Positions 1 to 9,433 are shown, counted from the first letter of the stretch. The stretch is 64,000 bases of DNA from Flavobacterium anhuiense (GCF_900101855.1 NZ_FMVC01000005.1:1-64000), one strand, 5' to 3'. Numbers and translations: made by a program. The notes: generated from the sequence alone by a model not told the origin.

Positions 1-65
<65 letters not shown>

Positions 66-154
66 GATTTTGGCCGGCAATTGTGGAGTTGGGAAAAGAG
101 TGCGGTTGATTTTACCGGCAGATGTATTTTATTGTTATTCGATTGCTTATAGTT

Positions 155-320
155 TCATAAGATTTGGAAGAACTGGTTCGAGTCCTGTTCCCGCTACTAA
201 AAAACAAGAAACTCTTCTGAGCCCTAACGGGACAATTCTCGAACCATTTTACAGATGATTTAAATAAAATAAATATCAAACAATATTAAATTTTTTGGTT
301 CAAATCCCATAAAGGTCACA
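155..320 (+). other. tRNA 3'-end-like fragments, possible integration scar
   Basis: Two T-arm-like stretches are visible, ggttcgagtcctgttcccgc near 175-194 and ggttcaaatccc near 297-308. Each is followed by sequence resembling an acceptor 3' strand, but I cannot fold a full cloverleaf upstream of either. A third, reverse-oriented stretch of the same kind lies near 1533-1555. Mobile elements often integrate at tRNA 3' ends and leave such pieces, so this may be an att remnant. The rest of 66-353 holds no gene I can support. Confidence 0.3.
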
Positions 321-353
321 ATACTTCCAATAAAAATGTTCTATTTATTTTTT

Positions 354-1352
354 TTAAAATGGCAAATCATCAGGTTCAATAAAACTTTCTGGAGGAAGTG
401 ATGATGTTGGTAGGGGAAGATTATTAACAATAAATTGATTTAAAATATCATCTCTATCCATGAATAGAATTTGACTACGTTTTGAAGTGTCTAACTTGCC
501 CCCTAGCCAGTTCTTAGCTGATTTGGTTATTTCACCGCCAGCAACTATAAAAGCATGATCCACTAATACTTTTTTACCAATTTCTGGGTCAAAAATTTCG
601 TGACCTAGCATCATTAAAACCTGATTATGAATTTCACTAATATTTGCATTGCTACCCTTAGTCATTCCTGCAGCATCAAGTTTACCTTTTTTTACTTGTA
701 TTCCAAAGTATAACCAATGCTGTGTTGGAAGAATAAATTTCATCCAAATATCTTTACCATATTCTAAAGATTTATCCTTATGTCCTGCTACTGAAATTTT
801 ATAAAAACCCAATTGTCGAAATAATGGCAACAATATCTCTTCAATTAAATTATCTTCTGAACATTCATCCAGATATTTAATAAGTATTTCACGTCTTTTG
901 GTTTCTGCTGTACTAAATGGTCGATGTGGACTTGCAGAAGGTTTTAAAATTTTTTGTGACGGAATATGTTTAATATAACATTTTTTATCCTCTCCGTAAA
1001 AGGCTTCGAAATTTTCTCTAAATAATGCATTATTAAGCTCTTCCAGTGCATTTAATCGTTTTTTATCTTCGTTAAATGAATTAGATTGATCCATGAGCAC
1101 TTGGATAACTCTACAGAAAGCTTCAGAAGGCATGTCATGACTGTTCGAAGGTTCTTTTAATATTTCACTTAGGACTTCAGCAACCCATTTGGGTCTTGTT
1201 GAACCATCATGTACGAATTCGGTATCTGCATCTCCAAAAAATTCCGTTAAATAAAAACTACTTCGATAAGTAAAATATGATATTTGATTATCCTTGATAT
1301 CTCCACAGATCATTTTTGCAATCTGATTAAGTGTTCGTGCTTTAAATTCCAT
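354..1352 (-). CDS. PD-(D/E)XK (Mrr-like) putative nuclease
   Basis: A 332-residue protein that I do not recognise as a named family over its full length. The second half has the layout of a restriction-endonuclease-like core: a helix with an acidic pair (LIEE, 169-172), then GKDI with Asp201, then a beta strand IQVKKGK with Gln219 and Lys221. This D...QxK pattern is typical of Mrr-type nucleases. The N-terminal 150 residues are helical and could bind DNA or a partner. The gene stands alone, 349 bases downstream of its neighbour, in an AT-rich minus-strand block. A defence or DNA-processing nuclease is an inference from the motif; a non-catalytic relative is possible. The start ATG at 1352 has no alternative nearby. 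Confidence 0.6.
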   Translation of the reverse strand: MEFKARTLNQIAKMICGDIKDNQISYFTYRSSFYLTEFFGDADTEFVHDGSTRPKWVAEVLSEILKEPSNSHDMPSEAFCRVIQVLMDQSNSFNEDKKRLNALEELNNALFRENFEAFYGEDKKCYIKHIPSQKILKPSASPHRPFSTAETKRREILIKYLDECSEDNLIEEILLPLFRQLGFYKISVAGHKDKSLEYGKDIWMKFILPTQHWLYFGIQVKKGKLDAAGMTKGSNANISEIHNQVLMMLGHEIFDPEIGKKVLVDHAFIVAGGEITKSAKNWLGGKLDTSKRSQILFMDRDDILNQFIVNNLPLPTSSLPPESFIEPDDLPF

Positions 1353-1701
1353 ACCAAGATGTTTTTGTCGTTGAGGCTAAGTTAAGAATTTCATAATACA
1401 ACTTTGTAGCAAAAAGGAAATGAATCAAAATTAGTAGCACTTTGGATAATCATAAATTAAAAAAAATCTAGTTGATGTAACAATTAGTAATGCTCTTAAT
1501 ATTAGCAAGCTTATCACTTTTTATGCGACCTTGACGGGGCAGAATTCGAACCATCTTTTAGAAGATATTAAATTTTAAATATCATCTCTAATGTATAATA
1601 AGCCCCATTAAAAGCCTCAATAGGACAAAACTCAAGCTTTTCTACGATTGCTTAATGTTTTTATGTGGAAAACCAAGTAAAAAGAATCTAGTAAAGATAA
1701 C
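1353..1701. other. AT-rich intergenic region
   Basis: About 350 bases without a supported gene. It contains a reverse-oriented tRNA-T-arm-like piece (ggggcagaattcgaacc, about 1535-1551) similar to the scraps at 155-320. I see no convincing terminator or promoter. Confidence 0.5.
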
Positions 1702-2838
1702 TTAATTGAAATAATTTGTTATGATGTTGGAAATAAAAGGGAATACATAAAAATAAAAACCTGAAAATAAAAGTATTATAATGATTTTAGTAAGGTAATT
1801 TTCAAAACCATTAAAGTTTATCTTGTGATTTTGAGAATCAATTTTAAAAGGAGTTAGCAAGCCTATAAAGATGTTCAAAAGAAATAATATTATTATTTTT
1901 TCAAAAAACGAAAATGTTAAAATTTTATTGAAATAAATATTATCAGTTAGTCTAAGAGAAAATAATATGCAAATCGCAATTGCAATAAATGAAATTGTTG
2001 TTAGAATCTGAGCAGATATCAATATATTTCGCCTGTTTATAAAACTCTTATATTTGCTTTCGTCTTCGCTAAAACAAACGTAAGTACAATTTATGTTTAA
2101 AATCCTGTCACCCATGATAGTAAAAAGATTGCCGGGTATATTTCTTGTAATAACTCCCTCTTCTGTTTTTTTGTATCGAGTAGCTTTTAGCAAATAAACT
2201 CTTTCCAATTTGCTAATGTCATTAGCACAAATATCGTAATCAGCAAAAAAACCAGAATATAAAGTTGTCTCTTCTCCTTTTTCAGACACAAGAATATCGA
2301 GATATGTATATTTGACTTTTAGTTTATGATTAAAGTCTGAAGAGAAATGATGCTTGAATTTTAATATTTTACCAGAAAACAAGTAATGCCAATTGTTGCC
2401 ATAGCGAAAAAATTTCCATTTTGTGTCTACACCAAAAAACAAAATCATTTTACTGGCAAAAAGTCCTATAACTGCTGCGAAAATATAAACTCCTCCAATA
2501 TAGGGAAGGAAACCATTATAAACAGTACTAGAAAACCCTTTAAATTTGTTTGTTGAACTTAAATCTGATGGCTCTATAACGAAGTTTGAATAAAACTTTT
2601 CTATAATTTGGTCAATATCAACATTTTTTTTTCGAAAAAAATTAATAATCAAAATAAAACCTAATGATAAGATAATACCAATGAAAAAAGAATAAATTAA
2701 GTTAAGAATAGAACTTATGCTACTAGTAATTTGTTTTGAAAACTCACCATTAAAATAGAATCTTCTCGCTATAAAGCCAGGAAAAACTATAAAAAACAAA
2801 ATAAAAATAAGAGTACTAAATCCAATAGAAACCTCCAT
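1702..2838 (-). CDS. Multi-pass membrane protein of unknown function
   Basis: A 378-residue protein with hydrophobic segments at about 6-24, 42-68 and 112-132, a soluble middle of about 140 residues, and two more membrane segments near 275-295 and 305-325, with a last one close to the C terminus. Three N-terminal and two or three C-terminal segments around a cytoplasmic or periplasmic domain is the layout of several uncharacterised families (DUF6338-type proteins look broadly similar, but this is only a resemblance). It starts 6 bases after the small ORF that precedes it on the minus strand, so the two are almost surely co-transcribed. It lies in a defence-like AT-rich block, where membrane proteins often act as effectors; that role is inference. 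Confidence 0.6.
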   Translation of the reverse strand: MEVSIGFSTLIFILFFIVFPGFIARRFYFNGEFSKQITSSISSILNLIYSFFIGIILSLGFILIINFFRKKNVDIDQIIEKFYSNFVIEPSDLSSTNKFKGFSSTVYNGFLPYIGGVYIFAAVIGLFASKMILFFGVDTKWKFFRYGNNWHYLFSGKILKFKHHFSSDFNHKLKVKYTYLDILVSEKGEETTLYSGFFADYDICANDISKLERVYLLKATRYKKTEEGVITRNIPGNLFTIMGDRILNINCTYVCFSEDESKYKSFINRRNILISAQILTTISFIAIAICILFSLRLTDNIYFNKILTFSFFEKIIILFLLNIFIGLLTPFKIDSQNHKINFNGFENYLTKIIIILLFSGFYFYVFPFISNIITNYFN

Positions 2839-2844
2839 ATATTG

Positions 2845-3060
2845 TTATTTTATTATAACAATATTATGCTGGTTATCGTCATTCGATTGACTTTCTTTAA
2901 TTGTTTTTAAAACGTTTTTGTAGACAGCATTATTTTCTGTTTCTGCTAAAGCCCAATTATTAGAAGAAACCTTTGTAGTCTCAGCTTCATTATTTATTAT
3001 TCTAATATCCTCAAGAACAGGGAAGAGTATTTCTTTCCAATTTAGTTTTAGCTTTGTCAT
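2845..3060 (-). CDS. Small hypothetical protein, partner of the membrane protein
   Basis: A 71-residue polar protein with no recognisable motif, apart from an acidic and Asn/Gln-rich C-terminal half ending in NIVIIK. It is directly upstream of the membrane protein with a 6-base gap, which argues for a real, co-translated gene. There is no signal peptide or membrane segment. A purine-rich stretch (AAGAA on the coding strand) sits just before the ATG. Function unknown. Confidence 0.5.
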   Translation of the reverse strand: MTKLKLNWKEILFPVLEDIRIINNEAETTKVSSNNWALAETENNAVYKNVLKTIKESQSNDDNQHNIVIIK

Positions 3061-3261
3061 TTCTTAGAGTTTTTGATTAAAATAATTAGCAATTAAAATT
3101 ACCAATAGTTGAAAAGTATGTTTTTAATTGTCGCGCAAATGTATATAAATGTACATAATATATGAATATATAAAATGTTATTTAACACAATTTAAATAAA
3201 TTATCATCTAATCTTTTAATTATTATGTGCATTTTTACAACACTTAAGAACCTTTTTCTAC

Positions 3262-4440
3262 TTAATTAGAGTTTAATTTGAGCTTAACAAAAGCTCTCAT
3301 CATTGGATTTGTAAATCTGTAACGTGTATTTATTCCACTTCCGATTTTTGTTAAAACATTCCCTCTGTCTGTACTACAAAATTGCTTTAGATTATAAGAA
3401 ATTGTTCCGCCAGATACATTTGAACCCGCAATTATATTATAATTTTTAATTATATCCATTTTATTAATACAATTGTAGTTGTCTATTGGCGATTGGGCAC
3501 ATGCAAAAATAATATCTTGCCATTTTTGGGTTCCAACAATCGCTTTTCTGTAAGATGATTTTAATTGCTCATTAGTATTCTCGATCCCTTTTTTTATTGC
3601 AATATTTAAATAAACTTGTGAAAATTCAAATTTATTATTTTTAATTATTTCATGTGCGCCATATTTGCACATTAAATGTACATAATGAGGAAAACCAGAA
3701 GCAAATTCAATGATTTTTTCTTTAACTTTAATTGATATCTTGATATCTAAAGCTGCTAGACCATTATCGATAATTTCTTCACATTCTTTTTTCGACATCC
3801 TAGGCATCTTGACTTGTTTTAAACATCTTTCTAGACTTTGATGATTACCTATCAAAGATTCAATATCATCTGCTATACCAACTAAAACTATTGTAGAATT
3901 TGTAATGTTATCTGAAAATGATTTAATTAAATCTGCAAAATCCTCTCTAGTTTTGTCGTTAATAATGTTATCAAATTCGTCAAATATAAATAGAAAAGTA
4001 TATTGTTTGTAATTATTCAATATTTTAATAATATCAGATTGAAAATTTTCAGATTTAGGATTTAAATAAGTGCCTAAGTTTATAAAATGTTCAATTTCTG
4101 AAGGCTTAAATCCTATTCCTTTAGTTGTTGTAGAATGCTGTACTTTACCTAAAGCTTGTAACCAAATATTATTGAATGTATCTTTTCTGTTACATGTTAC
4201 TATAACTGGAAATAAATTGGTAAAAGATTCTGTCATTTTATTTGCTAAAGAAGTTTTTCCAACTCCTCGCTCTCCAAATAAAATAGCGTGTTGTCCCCTT
4301 TCATTAATAGCATCACAAATATTTGATAATTGTTCGATTCTTCCAAAAAAGAAATCTGATGTTGTGATTGGAGAGGATGGAGAAAAAACTTTTGATAAAA
4401 TACTAAGTCTTTCTTCTTTAGTTTTTGCTAGTGCTTCCAT
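3262..4440 (-). CDS. AAA+ ATPase, ORC/Cdc6-STAND-like
   Basis: A 392-residue ATP-binding protein. Walker A is GERGVGKTS (about 56-64) after an FFGR box that introduces the fold; Walker B is FLFIFDEFD (about 149-157). A sensor-like VLVGIADD follows, then a lid region with FPHYVHLMC. The last 80 residues look like a winged helix (a basic, helix-rich region with a GTISYNLKQF segment). This is the architecture of ORC-like/AAA_16 ATPases in mobile elements and several defence systems, where the ATPase senses or remodels DNA or a partner. It lies between the PIN-domain protein (178 bases upstream) and the small ORF (201 bases downstream), with no overlap, so operon membership is uncertain. Confidence 0.75.
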   Translation of the reverse strand: MEALAKTKEERLSILSKVFSPSSPITTSDFFFGRIEQLSNICDAINERGQHAILFGERGVGKTSLANKMTESFTNLFPVIVTCNRKDTFNNIWLQALGKVQHSTTTKGIGFKPSEIEHFINLGTYLNPKSENFQSDIIKILNNYKQYTFLFIFDEFDNIINDKTREDFADLIKSFSDNITNSTIVLVGIADDIESLIGNHQSLERCLKQVKMPRMSKKECEEIIDNGLAALDIKISIKVKEKIIEFASGFPHYVHLMCKYGAHEIIKNNKFEFSQVYLNIAIKKGIENTNEQLKSSYRKAIVGTQKWQDIIFACAQSPIDNYNCINKMDIIKNYNIIAGSNVSGGTISYNLKQFCSTDRGNVLTKIGSGINTRYRFTNPMMRAFVKLKLNSN

Positions 4441-4618
4441 CTAAAATATTTTAAGTGTTTGGTTAGTTAATTTTATTTGATTTTATGATAAAATATAAAT
4501 TTTACTAATTAATTCTAATTTTGACACAGTATTAAATTGTTGATTAATAACATGTATATAATTAAGTGAAATTTTTAATACTAAAAATCATAAAGCTTTA
4601 AAGAAATGAATTGCTTTA

Positions 4619-6619
4619 CTATAGATTTTTTGGAATTTCTATATTTTTTTTATAGTTCTCAATATTAGAGTGATTCCTATATTTATCATAAAGAGACTTA
4701 AAATAGAAACAATTTATTAGTAATAAAACAATACTAATTATGATATTTAGAATAAAACTTTTTTTATAATATTCAATAGATTTTTCTATATCCCATTCGT
4801 TTATAAACAAAACATAAACAATGATTAAAATCAATACTAAACTTGATATAATACATTCAAAAATGGTTCTTCTACGCCATTTTTTTAATTCACTCTTAAC
4901 GAAAATTTCTTTTTTATAATTTTCAAAATCTGAAGTGGTTGATATTAAGGCTTTTTTAGTGTTTTCTAATTCTTTATCACTATTCAGGTTTTGCTTTTCA
5001 AGCTCTTTTCTGAGATTTAGATATTTATCAGTTTGATTTTTTACAGCTTTAAAAACTGCATCTAATTTTTTAGCTGTTTTTATTTCAATTTCTTTTTGTT
5101 TATCTGCTTCATCATTTAATTTTTTGATAAACTCCTCTTTATTTGTATTAGCTAATGAATTCAATTCTTCAATGTCGGTTAACTGCTTATTTGCTATTCT
5201 CTTTGCAATTCTAACAATATCATCATCACTAATTTCCTCTTGTGCGTATTTACAAAGATTTTCATCTAATTCTTTTAATACTCGTGATTTAGGTAGATTT
5301 TTGTTTAAAGTTAGAGATATTGTAGATGTTAATCCGATATTCACTAAATCATCAGAATCAAACTGTTTGTTAAGTGATGGACTACTTAACCATAAAATGT
5401 TAAGTAAATCATCGGCTTTAATTGTTGTGGACTGAAAGCCATTTTTTAGATTAAGGGAATCGCCAAAATATGAACTCGAATTGTTAACAAACCAACAGTT
5501 TGCCTTTTCAAATTCCTTTATTGGTTTCACTCTTTTTTTTCTAACATATAAAATTGCTGTTGCATCATGTAAGGCTGATATGTCAGAATTTCTAAATTTT
5601 TTTAACTCTTCATATTCAGTCGTAAATTTAGCCTCGTTTGTAATTTTATCATGATGATGTAGTATATTAATTTTAAATTTTGTAAGCTCCCTTGTTATGT
5701 TGTCTGAAATTCGTTCTAAATCAGCTTTTGTAATCTTCAGTCTATCACATGCATTATAAACATCTTCAGGATTAATTTTCTTTTGTAGAAAAGATTTGTC
5801 AAAATTAAGAGCTTTATTTTTTAATAGATTTTCAGTTTCTTCAATTGTAGCTTTCAATACAGAGATTGTGTAATTATTAGCTTGAGCTACTTTTATCAAA
5901 GTTCTACATGTGTGTGTTGATTCAGGTGTATTCAAATCCAAAAGACCTACAATAAAATTTGTATCAAGGAGTAATTCAACTTCTTTTGTGCTAATTTCAG
6001 GTTGATACTCAATGAAGCAAGAAATTATAGATCCTAGATATATATCTTGTATTGTTTCGTAAACAGATGCTATTGATTTAAAGAAAGAGATGAATTGGGC
6101 TTCATAAGTAAAGTCCTCTCCATTTTTGTCATTTTTATCAGAAAAATATTTTGATAAATTAAATTTATTCTTTTCAATAAATTTAAAGATGTTGTCTGGA
6201 AGAATTTCTTTTTCTGAAACTGTTTCAAGAAATTGGATGTAAAGTTTTTCTATTCTTTCAACTTCCTCTTGCTTAGCTGTAAAGACATAATCAAAATCTT
6301 CAAAAACGTAAGAATTAATAACGAAACTATCATCTTTATGGACTACGAAATCTGTTTTTTCTGCCGTATTTACCTCCTTACTTATTTCAAATAATATTGT
6401 TCTTAGTACTGGAATAGGGAAATCTAATGAATACAATAGGTCTGCTTCAATTTTTATTTCGCTAATATTAGCTCCCTTACAAACACCTTTACTATTTAAA
6501 TTTGATATGGCTTTTTTTACTAATGGTATGAAAATATTAATTGGTCCTTTTACTAAAGAGCCATTATTTCTAATATGTGAAAGTAAACTGTATGTGATTG
6601 CTTTGTTTTTATTTTTCAT
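4619..6619 (-). CDS. Membrane-anchored PIN-domain protein
   Basis: A 666-residue protein. The first 210 residues are helical and unassigned. A PIN-like nuclease domain follows (about 213-385): LLLDTNF with Asp219, an acidic pair in TIEETE (Glu260/Glu261) and SDISALHDA with Asp346/Asp352, which match the usual acidic cluster of PIN RNases. The final PIN strand reads WFVNNSS, with Asn where many members have Asp. Residues about 480-570 form a lysine/glutamate-rich coiled coil. Two membrane segments (about 596-618 and 632-655) end the protein. A membrane-tethered RNase with a long coiled coil suggests a sensor-effector; a cargo or defence role is inferred from the AT-rich context. It is far longer than a VapC toxin and has no antitoxin-like neighbour. 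Confidence 0.65.
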   Translation of the reverse strand: MKNKNKAITYSLLSHIRNNGSLVKGPINIFIPLVKKAISNLNSKGVCKGANISEIKIEADLLYSLDFPIPVLRTILFEISKEVNTAEKTDFVVHKDDSFVINSYVFEDFDYVFTAKQEEVERIEKLYIQFLETVSEKEILPDNIFKFIEKNKFNLSKYFSDKNDKNGEDFTYEAQFISFFKSIASVYETIQDIYLGSIISCFIEYQPEISTKEVELLLDTNFIVGLLDLNTPESTHTCRTLIKVAQANNYTISVLKATIEETENLLKNKALNFDKSFLQKKINPEDVYNACDRLKITKADLERISDNITRELTKFKINILHHHDKITNEAKFTTEYEELKKFRNSDISALHDATAILYVRKKRVKPIKEFEKANCWFVNNSSSYFGDSLNLKNGFQSTTIKADDLLNILWLSSPSLNKQFDSDDLVNIGLTSTISLTLNKNLPKSRVLKELDENLCKYAQEEISDDDIVRIAKRIANKQLTDIEELNSLANTNKEEFIKKLNDEADKQKEIEIKTAKKLDAVFKAVKNQTDKYLNLRKELEKQNLNSDKELENTKKALISTTSDFENYKKEIFVKSELKKWRRRTIFECIISSLVLILIIVYVLFINEWDIEKSIEYYKKSFILNIIISIVLLLINCFYFKSLYDKYRNHSNIENYKKNIEIPKNL

Positions 6620-6815
6620 TTAGTGAGATTGGTAGTTACGCTATATTAGATCAAAAATACCGAGTTTATCCTCTCTGTTTTGATTTAAGAGGATAAGTAT
6701 TCTTAAATTAACGAAAATATGATAAAAAAACAATTGTTTCACTAAAGTAGTAACTGGAATTATAAACAAGAATTGTGAACAAAGTTTAGATTATATTTCT
6801 ACAATCTAAAAAAAA
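6620..6815. other. Intergenic gap downstream of the relaxase gene
   Basis: About 195 AT-rich bases. In related elements the VirD4-type coupling ATPase commonly lies downstream of the relaxase. Here there is only this gap and then the PIN-domain gene, so that component is not in its usual place. Confidence 0.5.
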
Positions 6816-8060
6816 TTAAATATTCTTATAAATTCTTCTTTTCTTTTTTTGCTTAAACTCTTTTGATACTGAGTTATTTACTTTTTCTCCACGTAGCAGT
6901 ATATCAGCAAGATTTTCTTTTACATGTACTCTTAATTCAAGATCTTGAAAGTTCTCTAAATTCGCTGAAATTGAGTTTTGATGCTTTCTTTCAAGCGCAA
7001 GAATGTTCAAGGCGCAACTTTCTTGAATCCCTTTTGCACTGAATTCCTTTCCGAGACTGCTTCCATTGACAACTGACTGTGTTTTAAAGTCGATAAAAGT
7101 AATTCCGTAAAGCTTTCCCTCACTGCTTTTTCTTAAAATAGTATGAATGGATTCATCTTTGAGCCTTTTACATAATCTCTCGACAGAAGTTATTCTTTTA
7201 TCAAAAAAAGCTTGTCTCAAAGCATTTTTTACACGGCTTTTACAGTATTGCTTTTTTGATTCATTTACCCTGAATTTTTCCTCCAGAAATTTTAAGGTAG
7301 GTCTGCTGTAGAATTCGCTGGCTTTTATCGGCACGCCTATCGGTTTCGAATTCTGGTCAAGTATCTTGTAAAGCAGTCCGTTGTTTTTAAAAACTCTCGA
7401 TTCCTCGCTTCCTCTGTCAGCATGCACATTGTAGAGGTTTAAAACCGCATTGAGTTCAGGCAGGCTTGAATATTTATAGTCAAATAAAACCTTGTTTAAA
7501 ACTGAATTGATCGCCTTTCTGGACTCTGCTTTTCCGTATTGGACTCTGCCGACATCTATCGGATTTAACGAAAATTGTTCTTCGTGTTTTCTTCCTTCGG
7601 CTTTTACAAGCCCGAAGATTTCTTCAATTTCTTTTCGGGCAGGTTCTGATTTTCTAATACCTAACAAATGTAAATCGATTCTTTTCCCGTCTCTCTGAAT
7701 GTTGTTTGTCACGATATGGCAGTGCGGATGCCCTGCATCATAATGCTGGTATACCAAATAAGGCTGTCTGCCGAATCCCAGTTTTTCCATATAAGTGTCT
7801 GCAATTTCAGCCAGTTTTTCTTTCGAATGATTCTCCGAAGGATCAAAGTTTAGCGAGATATGAACTGTATTTCGCTTCGCATTGGTATTGAGTTCTGCCA
7901 GTTTTAGAAAGCGGTTTAATTTTGAGGTGAAACTCAGTTTTTCCAGTTCCAGCGGATAATTCACAGCACTTATACATTCCGCTTTTCCGATCGCAACTTT
8001 ATTTTCGTTGTAATTCAAAATGCCTCTTATGGACGAGCTTGTTTTTATCACTGCAACCAT
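6816..8060 (-). CDS. mobB: MobB-type relaxase
   Basis: A 414-residue relaxase/mobilisation nuclease. It should cut one strand at oriT and stay bound to the 5' end to pilot it through the transfer channel. The N terminus has the ILNYNENKV segment with Tyr17, which is conserved in Bacteroidetes relaxases and is a candidate nucleophile. The metal-binding triad is in AGHPHCHIVTNN (His111, His113, His115), preceded by His106 in YQHYD. The C-terminal half is basic and ends in a lysine-rich tail. It overlaps the preceding mob gene by 13 bases, so the two are translationally coupled. Length and order match mob modules of CTn-like elements. Confidence 0.92.
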   Translation of the reverse strand: MVAVIKTSSSIRGILNYNENKVAIGKAECISAVNYPLELEKLSFTSKLNRFLKLAELNTNAKRNTVHISLNFDPSENHSKEKLAEIADTYMEKLGFGRQPYLVYQHYDAGHPHCHIVTNNIQRDGKRIDLHLLGIRKSEPARKEIEEIFGLVKAEGRKHEEQFSLNPIDVGRVQYGKAESRKAINSVLNKVLFDYKYSSLPELNAVLNLYNVHADRGSEESRVFKNNGLLYKILDQNSKPIGVPIKASEFYSRPTLKFLEEKFRVNESKKQYCKSRVKNALRQAFFDKRITSVERLCKRLKDESIHTILRKSSEGKLYGITFIDFKTQSVVNGSSLGKEFSAKGIQESCALNILALERKHQNSISANLENFQDLELRVHVKENLADILLRGEKVNNSVSKEFKQKKKRRIYKNI

Positions 8061-8440
8061 TTTTCTGCTATTTTCTGGGTGTGACCTGAGACCTCTTCCA
8101 TTTTATCAAAAAGTCTTTTTCTTTGGATCTCGAAGAGATAAAGGTGTCCTTTGAAATCGGGAACTGTTTTGAGCGTGTTTATCTTTCTGGCAATCTGATT
8201 AATATTATTGCCGATTGCCCGCAATTCGGAAGTAAGCAAAGCTGTCTCTTCCATCAGTTCGTCTAAAGACTGGTTTCTGTAAGTGGCTACAATTGGTTTG
8301 TTGAATAAGTGTTTTCTGATGTGTTCACTTAATTTTCGGCAGGTGCTTGCTCTGAATCTTTTTTCCAGTTCGGCATACTCCAAAGGAGTGAATCGCAGTC
8401 CCACGATTCGTGTTCTGTTTGAATTTTCTCTTTTCATCAT
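8048..8440 (-). CDS. MobC-family relaxosome accessory protein
   Basis: A 130-residue basic DNA-binding protein. The N-terminal half resembles a ribbon-helix-helix (RTRIVGLRFTPLEYAELEKR) and the second half carries the IGNNINQIARKIN segment that marks the MobC (PF05713) family. It would bind oriT and help the relaxase open the duplex. It is encoded directly next to the oriT-like repeat and overlaps the relaxase gene. In CTnDOT-style naming this first mob gene is sometimes called mobA, so I leave the symbol empty. The start is one of two adjacent ATG codons. Confidence 0.9.
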   Translation of the reverse strand: MMKRENSNRTRIVGLRFTPLEYAELEKRFRASTCRKLSEHIRKHLFNKPIVATYRNQSLDELMEETALLTSELRAIGNNINQIARKINTLKTVPDFKGHLYLFEIQRKRLFDKMEEVSGHTQKIAEKWLQ

Positions 8441-8482
8441 CTTTCATTTTCATTATTATCAAACTCTTTGCTTTTAAGATTC

Positions 8483-8550
8483 TCCACCGCCGAGTTCCGA
8501 GGCAATGGGTGGCAAGATAGGCGGTTGTTAAACAACCGTTCATCTTGCCA
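8483..8550. other. oriT: Putative oriT (nested inverted repeats)
   Basis: An outer repeat GGCAAGAT (8511-8518) pairs with ATCTTGCC (8542-8549). Inside it, CGGTTGTT (8522-8529) pairs with AACAACCG (8531-8538) around a single A. It lies about 70 bases upstream of the mob genes, the usual oriT position. The G-rich stretch just before it (8491-8510) could hold the nick site. No experiment is implied; the call rests on structure and location. Confidence 0.65.
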
Positions 8551-8980
8551 TTAGCTTTACGGTTGACTTAAACTTCTTTTAGTATTTTGATTATGTATAT
8601 TCTTGTAACTTTTTATAATATTAGGTTTAGGGCACTTTACAAATTTTAAAAACGGAATAGATATAGCTTAGATTCGTTTTCATTCGAAACGGATAAAAAG
8701 GGCAGCCAAGATAGCGCCAGCAAGTCTGCTGCATGCGCATAACGGATTCCACATTCTTTCCATCCGCCCTTCGGGACTTATAGCACTCCGCATCCTCTAA
8801 CTGGTGCTTGATCTGTGCTTTCTTTTTTTTCGTTTTTTCTTTTGAAAACAAATTTATTTAAAGGGCGGAGCGGGAGTTAAGGGAAGCAGCTGGAGCAGTA
8901 TTATTGATTTAGTTTTTATTAAGCATTCATCAATTATTGGCCAGCTGACAATTATTTATTCACTATTAAATTTTAAGGTT
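8551..8980. other. Intergenic region between oriT and ssb
   Basis: About 430 bases. A 74-codon minus-strand frame (8627-8851) has unconvincing composition and I do not call it. A short inverted repeat CAGCTGG/CCAGCTG (8887-8893 and 8941-8947) precedes the ssb gene. The divergent promoters for mob (minus) and ssb (plus) must lie here. Confidence 0.4.
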
Positions 8981-9403
8981 ATGGAAATTACGGGAAGAGT
9001 TATTAGGGATTCGGCAGTAAGAAGAGCGGGAGAGAAAGAGGTTTTGAGTTTTACCATAGCGGTTAATGACCGCTATAAGATTTCGGGAAGTTCCGAGTAT
9101 AAGGAAGTGACTACTTTTATTAACTGCTCCTATTGGATTGCTATGAAGGCGGGCCAGTGGGTTAAAAAAGGGGCGGTCGTGCTCTTAAGCGGAAGGCTGG
9201 GCATTCACGTGTACATCAACAGCGAAGGAAACCCGATCGGGAGCATTGATTTTCATGTCGACAAAATTAGCTTTGCTGCATTTGCAGAAAAAAGCAGTAA
9301 TAACGTGGATGCTGGAGAAAGCGCTGGAAAAGCGCAGAAGGGAAACGGCAGAACTGCTTTGAAGAATGGGAAAGATAAGGCATTGGAAGAAGTGCCATTT
9401 TGA
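8981..9403 (+). CDS. ssb: Single-stranded DNA-binding protein (element copy 1)
   Basis: A 140-residue SSB with the OB-fold opening MEITGRVIRDSAVR and the usual FINCSYW and LSGRLG strands. The disordered tail ends in the acidic tip EEVPF, which recruits DNA-processing partners. It would coat transferred single strands during conjugation or replication of the element. It is followed after 30 bases by a DUF932 gene. The same pair recurs at 45.97-47.48 kb, so the two elements share this module. The copies are clearly diverged (for example EVTTFINCSYW here against EQTTYFDCSYW there). Confidence 0.93.
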   Translation: MEITGRVIRDSAVRRAGEKEVLSFTIAVNDRYKISGSSEYKEVTTFINCSYWIAMKAGQWVKKGAVVLLSGRLGIHVYINSEGNPIGSIDFHVDKISFAAFAEKSSNNVDAGESAGKAQKGNGRTALKNGKDKALEEVPF

Positions 9404-9433
9404 AAAGACATTTAATTTTAAAAGTCAGAAATC

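Noticed and set aside
155..320. Complete tRNA gene
   Set aside because: Only T-arm and acceptor-like pieces are present; no D-arm or anticodon arm can be folded.
4070..4444. 124-codon plus-strand frame
   Set aside because: It lies entirely opposite the AAA ATPase gene, which has full motifs.
8627..8851. 74-codon minus-strand frame after oriT
   Set aside because: Odd composition, no ribosome-binding site and no family resemblance; it lies in the mob/ssb promoter region.
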